Origin: Candidatus Zhuqueibacterota bacterium
GTDB lineage: Bacteria > Zhuqueibacterota > Zhuqueibacteria > Residuimicrobiales > Oceaniaggregativiventaceae
Reading direction: 5' to 3'
NCBI GenBank assembly: GCA_014728115.1
Contig: WJME01000161.1
Location: 1-64,000 of the forward strand
Length of the DNA stretch: 64,000 nt
Part shown: positions 37,202 through 45,292 of the stretch, piece after piece
Layout of the letters: each line of letters opens with the position of its first letter
Position numbering within the stretch: the first letter of the stretch is position 1
Translations under genes and position numbers: made by a program
The notes under the pieces: generated by a model
Databases searched by the model: none
What the model saw: the letters and a program-made list of their open reading frames with translations, nothing else
What the model was told of the DNA's origin: nothing

Positions 37202-38629
37202 TTATTTCGTCAATGTCATTTGCTGGGTCAGAGTATGCCCGTTGGTATCGATGCGATATAGATAGGTTCCTGAAGCGACCCTGACACCCTTTTGATCGAG
37301 ACCATCCCAGTTCACGTGATGCGTTCCGGCGAGTCGATATTCATCCAAAAGGGTACGAATGAGTTGTCCCTGGATATTGTAAACCTGAATCTGCACCGGA
37401 CCTTCTTGCCGGATGGTGTATGTGATTTGTGTAGACGGATTAAAGGGATTGGGATAATTTTTCGCGTCCACAGGCTTTTTGTCATCCAGCATGGAAGGGT
37501 TTTCGGGACCCAGGGATTCCGGTGTTATCCCCCATTCTTCCAGCAAGGCATCCACTGCATTCCTGATTTCCGTTCGGGTGGCGCCTGACTGGCGTAAAGT
37601 GCGGATAGTTTCCCGTAATTCGGTCCGTTGCTCATCCGTAAGATCGAGCTGATGCAGGGGCATCTGAGGGGTTCTGGCTCGGCCCGGTCGCTTGGGTCGT
37701 TGTGGTGCCTCGAGCCCCCACGATTCAAAAAGCTCTGCAACCTCGGCATGAATTTCTTTACGGCTTTTTCCCTGTTCGCGCAGTCCGGAGACCAGCTCGT
37801 GCAGCTGTTCACGCTGCTCCTCGCTCAGCTGGGCACCTGGCCCTTGCATAAAATGCTCCGGCACCTCCACGCCCCACTCGTTCAGTTGATCCAGAACCGC
37901 TTGTTTGATTTCAGGACGGGTGGCTCCCTGTTCCTCGAGCGATTCTATGAGCGCTTTGATCTCTTGTTTCTGAGCTTCATCCAGCATATCTTTCCACATG
38001 GGGTTGTGAGGTCTGCCCGGTTTTTCAGGTGGCTCGATCCCCCAGGATTCGAATAACTCGATAACTGCCTGATGGATTTCTTCCCGGCTCTTGCCTTGCT
38101 CTTTCATGGATTCCCGCAGCTCGCGCAACGCTTGTTTTTGATCCTCGCTGAGCTGGGGACGTCTGTTTTGATGGGGCTGTTCCGGTGCCTCTATGCCCCA
38201 TTCACCGAGCATCTGGGTTATTGCAGCATGAATCTCTTCCCGGGTGGCGCCGTCGGCTTTTAACTCCTCGATCAGTGAGCGTACTTGCTGGCGCTGTTCT
38301 TCCGAAAGCTGAGCCATCCAACCCGGACGCCCCTTTGGGCCGGCCAAAGGTTCAAAACCCCAATCCCGGAGCAAATCAGCCACTGCGGTTTTGATCTCTT
38401 GTCTGCTGGCTCCTGCACTGCGCATGTCCTGAATCAATTCTCTGATCTGTTCTTTTTGTTCAGAACTCAAGCCTTCCGGCAGCCCAGCCTGTCCGGGTCC
38501 CTGCTGTTGATGCATTCCCGGTCCCATAGGACGCTGTGGTCGCATTCCCATACCACTGGGCTGAGCCCACACTGAAGAGACGAGCCAGAGTAGGGTTCCG
38601 ATAATGATCAATCCTGCTTTTGCTTTCAT
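37202..38629 (-). CDS. Secreted six-repeat LTxxQ-like protein with sorting tail
   Basis: A 475-residue exported protein: signal peptide 1-22, a Met/Pro/Gly/His-rich segment (23-50), six repeats of about 42 residues, then a sorting domain starting NYPNPFNPST at 391. Repeats at 54-95, 108-150, 160-201, 216-258, 268-309 and 330-371 follow L(S/T)xEQ..x..L...(M/L)...G.(S/T)R.EI..AV...L..WGI, so each is a helical hairpin ending in Trp-Gly. The LSEEQ starts recall the LTxxQ motif of Spy/CpxP chaperones. Linkers are Pro-rich. An ECF-type promoter stands upstream and GAGGAG precedes the ATG. It is probably the main output of the adjacent sigma factor. No known family contains this exact layout to my knowledge. 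Confidence 0.8.
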   Translation of the reverse strand: MKAKAGLIIIGTLLWLVSSVWAQPSGMGMRPQRPMGPGMHQQQGPGQAGLPEGLSSEQKEQIRELIQDMRSAGASRQEIKTAVADLLRDWGFEPLAGPKGRPGWMAQLSEEQRQQVRSLIEELKADGATREEIHAAITQMLGEWGIEAPEQPHQNRRPQLSEDQKQALRELRESMKEQGKSREEIHQAVIELFESWGIEPPEKPGRPHNPMWKDMLDEAQKQEIKALIESLEEQGATRPEIKQAVLDQLNEWGVEVPEHFMQGPGAQLSEEQREQLHELVSGLREQGKSRKEIHAEVAELFESWGLEAPQRPKRPGRARTPQMPLHQLDLTDEQRTELRETIRTLRQSGATRTEIRNAVDALLEEWGITPESLGPENPSMLDDKKPVDAKNYPNPFNPSTQITYTIRQEGPVQIQVYNIQGQLIRTLLDEYRLAGTHHVNWDGLDQKGVRVASGTYLYRIDTNGHTLTQQMTLTK

Positions 38630-38735
38630 GGTATTCTCCTCGAATTTTTGTCGTTCACATCGTGTTTTCTCAATCCGGCTGCTTTTGCAGCTGAATCATT
38701 GGGATCTCGATCGAGTTCTCTTGCTTCTTTCACTG

Positions 38736-38764
38736 ATTAGACCATACAATCATGCAAATATTCC
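38736..38764 (-). promoter_or_regulatory. ECF-type promoter of the repeat-protein gene
   Basis: On the minus strand GGAATATTT (38764-38756) and TGGTCTAAT (38744-38736) are separated by 11 bases; read as -35/-10 this is GGAAT-N17-GTCTAA. The same two blocks with the same 11-base spacing lie upstream of the sigma factor gene. The repeat-protein ATG is about 100 bases downstream. Confidence 0.75.
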
Positions 38765-38773
38765 AAAACAGAC

Positions 38774-38803
38774 AAAAAAAAATCCGCCTCGTGACGAGAC
38801 GGA
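38774..38803 (-). terminator. Terminator after the CnrX/CpxP-like gene
   Basis: On the minus strand CCGTCTCG-TCA-CGAGGCGG forms a tight hairpin with one G-T pair, followed by about nine T. It ends the sigma-antisigma-sensor unit just before the second ECF promoter. Confidence 0.85.
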
Positions 38804-38808
38804 CAAGC

Positions 38809-39306
38809 TTACTCATGTGGAGGCGGGGGTTTGTGCAGGGGCATGCCACTATCCGGAGGAGGAAGATGCCATGGGGGACCGCCCTCAGGGGAGAACTCTT
38901 TTCTGCCTGCACCCGGACGAGGTCTTCCGGGAAGGGGTTTACCCGGAGGACCGAATCGTTCCAGCCGTTCAAAATGGCTCTCCAGAATTTTTTGTTGTTC
39001 GGGTGTCAACACCGGCATGATATCCTGATTTAATGAATCAGCCAACGCTTTCATTCCGCGTCTGAATTCCACTCCCCGACGGGCCATCTTTACGCCATAT
39101 TCCTGCAATATAGAATCAATGACCGTTTTTTGTTCCGGAGAGGGATCCAGGATGCGATGATAAAATCGCATAAAAAGCATGTGCCGGCGATCAGGCCATC
39201 TCTCGCGAACCTGTCGCACAACCATGCCATTGACCAAATAGCCCACTATGCTCCCCAGGAGAAAAGCTGCCACGAGTATCAAAAGACTTTTTGTTCTGAT
39301 GGTCAT
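38809..39306 (-). CDS. Membrane-anchored CnrX/CpxP-like periplasmic protein
   Basis: A 165-residue protein with one N-terminal membrane anchor (residues 7-29), then a helical periplasmic part (HMLFMRFYHRILDPSPEQKTVIDSILQEYGVKMARRGVEF ... PVLTPEQQKILESHFERL) with the paired P/TPEQ motifs of CnrX and CpxP-type heavy metal sensors or stress proteins. The last 45 residues are Pro/Gly/His-rich (PPPDSGMPLHKPPPPHE), a possible metal-binding tail. The start overlaps the anti-sigma stop as ATGA. By order it matches the sensor of a sigma/anti-sigma/sensor set. Whether metal or misfolded protein is sensed is unknown. Confidence 0.75.
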   Translation of the reverse strand: MTIRTKSLLILVAAFLLGSIVGYLVNGMVVRQVRERWPDRRHMLFMRFYHRILDPSPEQKTVIDSILQEYGVKMARRGVEFRRGMKALADSLNQDIMPVLTPEQQKILESHFERLERFGPPGKPLPGRPRPGAGRKEFSPEGGPPWHLPPPDSGMPLHKPPPPHE

Positions 39307-39701
39307 TGTGCCTCCTCAAAAAAAGTTGGCTCCACTAAATCCTGAACAGTCACTTGTGGTACAGATAAAACAGTATGGATATCCGGGTCCCGAGTGGTCA
39401 TCACATTGACCACGATCAAAAAAAGCATCGCAAATGCAGACGCAAAGGCCAGTTTGGTAAAATAACTGCGCAGGGTTTGAAAAAAAACCATCTCTCCAGA
39501 CAACTCTTGTTCAGACTGTATCCTGCGAATAACCCGATCGGCGAAATAGGGACCAAACGAATGATCCTGCTTTAAACCCCGTAGAGACTGCATCGTGTCC
39601 CGGGTTTTTTGCAGTTCCTTGTCCTGATCAGGAATTTCAGGATATTGCTGTTTGTTTCGAGTCGAATGTAAAAGGGATTTCATCTGTTTTTTAAGGCTCA
39701 T
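39303..39701 (-). CDS. Membrane anti-sigma factor candidate
   Basis: A 132-residue single-pass protein. The cytoplasmic N-terminal part (1-75) is charged and includes FGPYFADRVIRRIQSEQE, a common feature of ECF-associated anti-sigma proteins; a transmembrane helix (about 82-105, LAFASAFAMLFLIVVNVM) leads to a short periplasmic tail. It has no zinc-type HxxxCxxC. Start 39701 follows AAGGAG; the GTG at 39728 overlapping the sigma gene lacks a ribosome site. Gene order directly after an ECF sigma gene and before a sensor gene is the main evidence for its role. Confidence 0.7.
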   Translation of the reverse strand: MSLKKQMKSLLHSTRNKQQYPEIPDQDKELQKTRDTMQSLRGLKQDHSFGPYFADRVIRRIQSEQELSGEMVFFQTLRSYFTKLAFASAFAMLFLIVVNVMTTRDPDIHTVLSVPQVTVQDLVEPTFFEEAQ

Positions 39702-39724
39702 GACCGTCACTCCTTGCGGAACGC

Positions 39725-40300
39725 TCACGAATGAATTTCTGGTCGTTCCAATTCATTTAGCAATTGTTTCAACTTTTCCACTCCCCTGGACAAACGGGAT
39801 AAAATCGTTCCCTGGGGCAGCTTGAGAATTCGGGCGGTCTCTTTGGTAGAATATCCCTCCACCAGACGCAAAACCACCACACTCTTGTATTTGGCATCCA
39901 ATGCATTCAAAGCTTTTAAAAGCCATTCCTGGTGATCTTTTTGTTCATGAGAGTTGAGCGGATCCGTGACCTCGTTCATCTCTTCCGTCGTACCCATGTA
40001 GCGTTTTTGGTTTCGTTTACGGCGTTTGAGTTCATTCAGGCACAAATTGATCGCAATACGGGTCAGATAGGTCCCGACGCTGGCTTGCCCCCGAAATGTA
40101 TGCAGATTCTTGTAAAACCGGATAAATGTTTCCTGGCCAATGTCCTGCGCTTCCGGGCACTCACCCACCATGCCGATCACGGTCGAGGCGATCTGCGGCT
40201 CGTATCGTTGAATCAGCGATTTAAAGGCGTGCATATCACCGTTTCGCGCCTTTTCCACAAGCTTTTGTTCATCGGCACGCACCAAGAAACATCCCATCAT
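39725..40300 (-). CDS. ECF RNA polymerase sigma factor
   Basis: A 191-residue sigma70-family protein with region 2 at about 22-95 (FKSLIQRYEPQIASTVIGMVGECPEAQDIGQETFIRFYKNL, then FRGQASVGTYLTRIAINLCLNELKRRKR) and region 4 at about 128-185 (LNALDAKYKSVVVLRLVEGYSTKETARILKLPQGTILSRLSRG). It lacks regions 1 and 3, as ECF factors do. It heads the anti-sigma and CnrX-like genes. The conserved promoter at 40402-40430 suggests autoregulation, with TSS about 95 bases upstream. The start has no clear Shine-Dalgarno. Confidence 0.92.
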   Translation of the reverse strand: MMGCFLVRADEQKLVEKARNGDMHAFKSLIQRYEPQIASTVIGMVGECPEAQDIGQETFIRFYKNLHTFRGQASVGTYLTRIAINLCLNELKRRKRNQKRYMGTTEEMNEVTDPLNSHEQKDHQEWLLKALNALDAKYKSVVVLRLVEGYSTKETARILKLPQGTILSRLSRGVEKLKQLLNELERPEIHS

Positions 40301-40401
40301 TATCTGTTTTCAATTCCATTCATCAGCCATTGTGATCCTCTTTACCTGTTATGAAAGGAATGCCCGAGGATACACATGCGGACCACCTGTTCTATTCCAT
40401 T

Positions 40402-40430
40402 ATTAGACCACATAACATAATAAATATTCC
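40402..40430 (-). promoter_or_regulatory. ECF-type autoregulatory promoter of the sigma gene
   Basis: On the minus strand GGAATATTT (40430-40422) and TGGTCTAAT (40410-40402) with an 11-base spacer, giving GGAAT-N17-GTCTAA. Apart from the spacer it is identical to the element at 38736-38764. The rest of the region 40301-40618 is AT-rich and shows no gene; a TTGTC...TTGTC direct repeat lies at about 40496-40524. Confidence 0.8.
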
Positions 40431-40618
40431 AAAGAGATGCATAAAAATCCTTTCACTGTACAACATTTTGATGACATAGATTTGTGTCACTCGGTTGTCA
40501 AAAAACAATAACAATTGTCGAAACAAACCGTCATAACTGCAATATTCAACTGGTAATAGCAATGGCATAATTTTTGAAAAAAGAACATTGGTAAATTATC
40601 ATGAAAACGGAGACAACC

Positions 40619-41410
40619 ATGTTAAAACATCACCTGATTTGCAGCTTGCTGAGCCTGACTCTGGCGCTGCCTGTTTTCTCGCAGCTCAAAGTTCAGGACC
40701 AAACCTCCGGGGAAATCCATATGACGGTGGACCCATCCGGTAAAGTCAACATTATGGGACAACTCAGAGTAGGCGGGGAATCCCCGGCAGGAACGGCCCC
40801 TTCACAGGGAAGAATCCTCTTTTCCAATGACGCTCAGGGCAATCTCTATTGGTCAGATCCACCCGCGACCAATGATTATTTACAGTGGAATGGCAACAAA
40901 TGGATTACGACCGCCCCTGCATTTGAGCCGATTCGTAATCTGCGTATGGAACATTTTGAAGGCGGATCGATTGCCGAGTGTACCAATGGCGGAGAAATGT
41001 ATGATGCTGCCGTCTGTAGCGGCACAGAAGGGATCGATTATGGATTTTCTTTCAAAACCCATAACTATGTATCGATCATCGAACTCGTGGTCGCAGGATC
41101 CAATTATGGTACACCCCAAACCACAACATGCAACTTTTTTATCAATTATTGGACAGGCTCGGGGTGGTCCGGTAATATCGCTGCCCATTCGAGGTCATTG
41201 ACCAGCCCCAATGATGGAATTACCGATCAGGCGTTTGAACATCTGTATAATGTGACCACCGCTGTTCCGGACGGGCACCTCGTCCGCTATGCCATCCAAC
41301 GCACTTCGGGTTCTGGGACGTGTGCTATTTTGATGGCAGGATGGACGAATAATGGCTTTCGATTACCGATCAACTCGATGGGGCATCCCAATCCGTGGGT
41401 CCGAAATTAG
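40619..41410 (+). CDS. Uncharacterised secreted protein
   Basis: A 263-residue exported protein (signal LICSLLSLTLALPVFS). After it come a short beta segment (GEIHMTVDPSGKVNIMGQLRVGG), often seen at the start of phage tail-fibre-like or tail-spike head proteins, and a region rich in Gly, Thr and Cys (CTNGGEMYDAAVCSGTEG, TTTCNFFINYW, GSGTCAILMAGWTNNGFRLP) suggesting disulfides and a beta-sandwich. No domain is recognised. ATG 40619 is chosen over 40601 because GGAGACAACC precedes it. It is divergent from the ECF sigma gene; whether it belongs to that regulon is unclear, as no ECF promoter is seen on its strand. Confidence 0.65.
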   Translation: MLKHHLICSLLSLTLALPVFSQLKVQDQTSGEIHMTVDPSGKVNIMGQLRVGGESPAGTAPSQGRILFSNDAQGNLYWSDPPATNDYLQWNGNKWITTAPAFEPIRNLRMEHFEGGSIAECTNGGEMYDAAVCSGTEGIDYGFSFKTHNYVSIIELVVAGSNYGTPQTTTCNFFINYWTGSGWSGNIAAHSRSLTSPNDGITDQAFEHLYNVTTAVPDGHLVRYAIQRTSGSGTCAILMAGWTNNGFRLPINSMGHPNPWVRN

Positions 41411-41436
41411 GCGAGGTCGATTCATCAATCAGGACC

Positions 41437-42186
41437 TCAATGCAGCTTTTTTTGGAGCAGAGATTCATATCCCATCGTCACGATCTCTCTGATCAGAGGC
41501 ACCGCAGGAATTTTTCGTGGTTTGAGATTGAAACGGGTCTGATAGATCGGACGAAAAACAAAATGCTCTTTTACGACCGGATTGAAGCCGGTCTTCCTGG
41601 CCACTTTTTCAAAGGCTCTGATGGATAATCCATAACGTTTATTGCGAATGATTTCCTTGATCATTTCTTCGCGCTCACGGGCAAGCCGGCCCAAAGATTT
41701 GATCATAAAAACAGGCAAACACTGCAGATAGGGTATTTTTCGCAGCCAGGTGCTGCCATTCTGCTGATGTCCGGCAAAGGCGCTTAATCGCGGAGGAAAA
41801 GAGACAAAAAGATGGCCACCAGGTTTGAGCAAAATCGAGAGATGCTTCAATACCGCATAACGGTCAGGGATATGCTCGATCACATCCCGCATCACCACCA
41901 GATCGAACGGTGCCCCTGCGATGTTTAAAATTTCCGGATCTGTGATATCTCCGACAATGAGATCCAGATCCGGATTTTTTTGCCTGGCCAGCTCTATCCG
42001 GTGAGCGACCAATTCGATTCCTTTGGCATCGAAACCCTGATGATGCAACACATCCAAAAATCCCGCCTCGGCACACCCGACCTCGAGAACGCGTAAATCC
42101 TTGAAAACGGATAAATGCCGCTCAAAATAAGGAATCAGATACGAACGCGTATGTTTTTGTTGCTCGATAAAATGCTTTTCTGCCAT
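41437..42186 (-). CDS. Class I SAM-dependent methyltransferase
   Basis: A 249-residue methyltransferase: motif I LRVLEVGCAEAGFLDVL near residue 32, acidic motif II (GIELV), and VVMRDVIEHIPD with PGGHLFVSFPPR near 105-130. It resembles UbiG/ubiquinone-type or glycan-modifying methyltransferases of the Methyltransf_11/23 families. The C-terminal 100 residues (IKSLGRLAREREEMIKEIIRNKRY ... FRPIYQTRFNL) are basic. ATG 42186 follows AGAGGAG. It stands alone, converging on the secreted protein gene with a short hairpin (41413-41438) between. The substrate is unknown. Confidence 0.8.
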   Translation of the reverse strand: MAEKHFIEQQKHTRSYLIPYFERHLSVFKDLRVLEVGCAEAGFLDVLHHQGFDAKGIELVAHRIELARQKNPDLDLIVGDITDPEILNIAGAPFDLVVMRDVIEHIPDRYAVLKHLSILLKPGGHLFVSFPPRLSAFAGHQQNGSTWLRKIPYLQCLPVFMIKSLGRLAREREEMIKEIIRNKRYGLSIRAFEKVARKTGFNPVVKEHFVFRPIYQTRFNLKPRKIPAVPLIREIVTMGYESLLQKKLH

Positions 42187-42782
42187 GCAAACTCCTCTTG
42201 CTCTCCCCTTTGTGCCTATTATACAGATTTTATCGGTTCGAATCAACTGCAATAATCTAATGTATTGATAGAAATGCCCCTCCCCTCGATTTATTGCTTG
42301 CAATCACTGCTGTCTAAAAAAATGAGTCTAGGCTTATTTCCGAATGTAATTATAACCTTTGTATTTCCAAAGCAGGTTGTATATTTCAATGGTTTTACGG
42401 AAACTGGATCGCAGTAAAAAAAAGAAACGCAACGCAAGAGTTTCCAAACACTCAAATTCGCAATATGTCTAGCATTCTAAAGGATTCAGGTTTGTTGATT
42501 TCTCATAGTTCTTTTATTGGCGACCTGGTTTGTTCTTTAAGTATTATTTTGTTCTTTTTACAGTTTTTTACATCTCTTGATTAACAAGAGTTGAACGCGT
42601 TGGACAAGAAGGGATTGAAATGTGAAATAAAAAAGGACTGTACTACGAGTTCCCATCAGAACAAGGACAGGGAGGGGAAAGGGTTGAGTGAGGCCCGCTT
42701 CCCCGTCAATGGTATGTCAGACCTGATCGGAACAGACCTGCCTTTGACCATTGAATTGATTCCCTATCCTGGTATTCGGCAA
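42187..42782. other. Long noncoding stretch
   Basis: 596 bases between the methyltransferase start and the 3' end of the Rieske-flavoprotein gene. Left part is AT-rich, right part purine-rich on the plus strand (GGGAGGGGAAAGGG near 42671-42684). I see no promoter, hairpin or gene worth naming. A plus-strand frame running on into the antisense of the next gene is not supported. It may be the scar of an insertion, as it marks a change in base composition. Confidence 0.4.
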
Positions 42783-44348
42783 TTAGCGGATATCAGCAAG
42801 CCTTTTTATGGGATCAAAAGAATCACCGAGATCTTTGGGAGGCGGCATGTGCTCTCGCCGGAACAACTCTTCAATCGCTGCCATCTCTTTGTCGCGTTTG
42901 ACTCCGGCTGCTGCATAGACTTTGTCGTGCTTGATATAATAGGCGATAAAATCGGGTTTTTCGACATCACCCTGGATAAGAAGTTCATCCCAATCCTGTA
43001 CATGCCCGACAAAACGGAAATGCAGACCCACCTGCGTGGTCCAAAAAAAGGGCACGCTGTTGAACTTTGCGGGTTTTCCGGCCATATTATGCGCAGCATC
43101 GCGGCCGTGTTGCTCGGCCAGGCGCCAGTGTTCGATACGAATGCCATCCGGACTCCTCCAGTCCGGAAACCTGGCCACATCACCGGCTGCCCATAGACCG
43201 TCAGTGACCTGAAACGTGTCATCGACATCGATACTGTTGTCCGGTCGTTTCTCCACACCCCCAAGAAAATCCGTGACAGGCGTGACCCCAATGCCGATAA
43301 TGACCAGATCCGCGTCAAGGGTTTCCCCTGATTTCAATTTGACAGATTTTACCTTTGACTCGCCCTGAAAAGAATCTACGGTTTCGCCCAGCCGGAATTT
43401 CGTGCCCTTTTCCTTATGGAGACGCAGAAACAAATTGCCCACATCCTGTCCGAAAAAACGTTCAAAAGGCACCTTTTCAGGAGCGATGACAGTCACATCC
43501 AGGTCGCGGGAGACGAGACTGAATGCGGTCTCCATGCCGATAAAGCTGGCGCCCACGATCGCGACTTTGGAGGCACTCTCGGCAGCCTCTATGATCTTAT
43601 CGGAATCCTCGTATGAACGTAACGTGAAAATGTTTTGCAACTCTTTGCCCGCAACATCCAGGGTTTTCGGTCTGCCACCCGTGGCGATTAGACAGGCATC
43701 ATAGGGCAGATGTGTGCCATCATCGAATTTGATTTCCTTGAATTCCGGATTCACAGAGGTCACATGCTTGGCCATCCATTCGATATCACGGTCCTTGTAA
43801 AAGGACAAATCCCGCAAAGGCAACCACTCTTTTTTGGCCTTGCCGGCCATATATTGCTTGCTCAGCTCCGGACGGTCATAAGGAACCCGCTCTTCATAAT
43901 TGACCATGACCAGACGGCCACGAAAGCCGTCCTCACGCAACGTCTGAGCCGCCATATTGCCTGCTGCCCCGCTGCCAATGATCACAAAGGTGCGTTCATC
44001 CTTTTTGGGATCCATTGTCACAGGAGGCGCGGAGGCAGGCTCTTTGTCCGTATCCAGCATGACATCCTCCCCATCAATGGTCACCTCGAACTTTTTCAAT
44101 CCATCCAACGCAGGAGGTTCTTCGAGATGGCCCGTTGCCACGTCAAATGAGGCATGATGCCAGGGACAGACCACGCGATGCCCGCTGAGCACACCATGAT
44201 CCAGGGGGGCACCATAATGAGGACACGTACCGCTCACTGCATAGAACTGGTTGTCTATGCGGCAGAGCAGGATTTTTGTATCATCGACCTCGTATAATTT
44301 CATCTGTCCGTTCTCAAGATCGCTCTTTTTGGCGATTTTTTGCTTCAT
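42783..44348 (-). CDS. Rieske [2Fe-2S] and FAD/NAD(P)-dependent oxidoreductase, AIFM3-like
   Basis: A 521-residue fusion. The N-terminal Rieske domain has C42-P-H44 and C61-P-W-H64. Then a pyridine nucleotide-disulfide oxidoreductase part: FAD motif FVIIGSGAAGNMAA near 121, ERVPYDRPELSK, NAD motif VAIVGASFIGMETAFSL near 264, and GLWAAGDVARFPD near 390. This layout equals AIFM3/AIFL and resembles ferredoxin reductases, so it may pass electrons from NADH to its own Rieske cluster and on to an oxygenase or a quinone. AAAGGAG precedes the ATG; the SDR gene is 31 bases upstream, so they are probably one operon. The electron acceptor is unknown. Confidence 0.9.
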   Translation of the reverse strand: MKQKIAKKSDLENGQMKLYEVDDTKILLCRIDNQFYAVSGTCPHYGAPLDHGVLSGHRVVCPWHHASFDVATGHLEEPPALDGLKKFEVTIDGEDVMLDTDKEPASAPPVTMDPKKDERTFVIIGSGAAGNMAAQTLREDGFRGRLVMVNYEERVPYDRPELSKQYMAGKAKKEWLPLRDLSFYKDRDIEWMAKHVTSVNPEFKEIKFDDGTHLPYDACLIATGGRPKTLDVAGKELQNIFTLRSYEDSDKIIEAAESASKVAIVGASFIGMETAFSLVSRDLDVTVIAPEKVPFERFFGQDVGNLFLRLHKEKGTKFRLGETVDSFQGESKVKSVKLKSGETLDADLVIIGIGVTPVTDFLGGVEKRPDNSIDVDDTFQVTDGLWAAGDVARFPDWRSPDGIRIEHWRLAEQHGRDAAHNMAGKPAKFNSVPFFWTTQVGLHFRFVGHVQDWDELLIQGDVEKPDFIAYYIKHDKVYAAAGVKRDKEMAAIEELFRREHMPPPKDLGDSFDPIKRLADIR

Positions 44349-44379
44349 AACACACTCCTTTTATCGATTCAAATCAGAA

Positions 44380-45147
44380 TCAACGGGCTGTGTATCCCCC
44401 GTCAATGATCAACTCGGTGCCGGTGATGAATTTGGCTTCGTCCGATGCAAGATAGACAACCCCATATGCAATGTCATCGGGATCGCCGAGATGTCCGATC
44501 GGATGCAGGCTTTCCAGCTGACGTTTGCCCTCGAGTAAATCTCCTTTGGACTCGAGATAGTTTTTCACCATCGGCGTCCAAATATAACCGGGATGGATGG
44601 AATTGACCCGGATTTTATAGCCATCATGAGCGCACTGCAGGGCAGTGGATTTGGTAAATAGACGCACTCCGCCTTTACTGGCATTGTATGCGGCGAGATT
44701 GGGATCGCCGATGATTCCTTCGATGGAGGAGAGATTGATAATAGATCCACCCGACTCTTTCATCTCTTCGATCGCATATTTGGTGCCGAGAAACACGCCA
44801 TCCAGATTGACCTGCATGAGCCACCTCCAGTCCTCCAGGGTGGTCTCTTCGGCAGATCCATCCAGGGCAACACCGGCATTATTGACCAGGATATCCAGTC
44901 CGCCGAAGGCCTTTACGGTTTCAGAGATGGCGTTTTTCCATTCCTCCTCTTTGGAAACATCATGATGGATAAAGATGGCCTCTCCCCCGTCATTTTTGAT
45001 ATTTTTGACGGCTTGTTTGCCTTCATCGTCCTTGATATCGGTAATGGCCACTTTGGCCCCCTCTTTGGCGAGCATCTGAGCCGATGCTTTGCCAATCCCC
45101 AGTGACCCACCAGTGACCATGGCGACTTTGTTCTTGACACGTGACAT
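44380..45147 (-). CDS. Short-chain dehydrogenase/reductase (classical SDR)
   Basis: A 255-residue classical SDR: TGGSLGIG at residues 12-19, NNAG near 90, catalytic Ser in INLSSIEG, and Y-x-x-x-K in YNASK near 155. The D after beta 2 (AITDIKDD) favours NAD. It is close to glucose 1-dehydrogenase or 3-oxoacyl reductase-like members used on sugars and alcohols. AAAGGAG precedes the ATG. It sits between the tandem aldolase and the Rieske-flavoprotein, all on the minus strand, and may oxidise a sugar made by the aldolase or glycosidases nearby. Confidence 0.88.
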   Translation of the reverse strand: MSRVKNKVAMVTGGSLGIGKASAQMLAKEGAKVAITDIKDDEGKQAVKNIKNDGGEAIFIHHDVSKEEEWKNAISETVKAFGGLDILVNNAGVALDGSAEETTLEDWRWLMQVNLDGVFLGTKYAIEEMKESGGSIINLSSIEGIIGDPNLAAYNASKGGVRLFTKSTALQCAHDGYKIRVNSIHPGYIWTPMVKNYLESKGDLLEGKRQLESLHPIGHLGDPDDIAYGVVYLASDEAKFITGTELIIDGGYTAR

Positions 45148-45292
45148 GGTTTTTCTCCTTTGAGTGATCGGTGATATTTTACTTTGAACAACAAACTTGG
45201 GTGGCTCGATTATCCCACTTGAGGAAAGAGAGAGTGTGAGTGAGAGGTGAATGGGGTTGTGGTTTCGGCTTTGGGCGGTGATATCTGAACTG

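Noticed and set aside
42322-42417. 31-codon frame starting MSLGLF in the long empty stretch
   Set aside because: No ribosome site, no conservation visible and very short.
42591-43196. Plus-strand 201-codon frame across the end of the Rieske-flavoprotein gene
   Set aside because: Most of it is the antisense of a clearly coding gene and it has no ribosome site; the first 60 codons show no recognisable domain.
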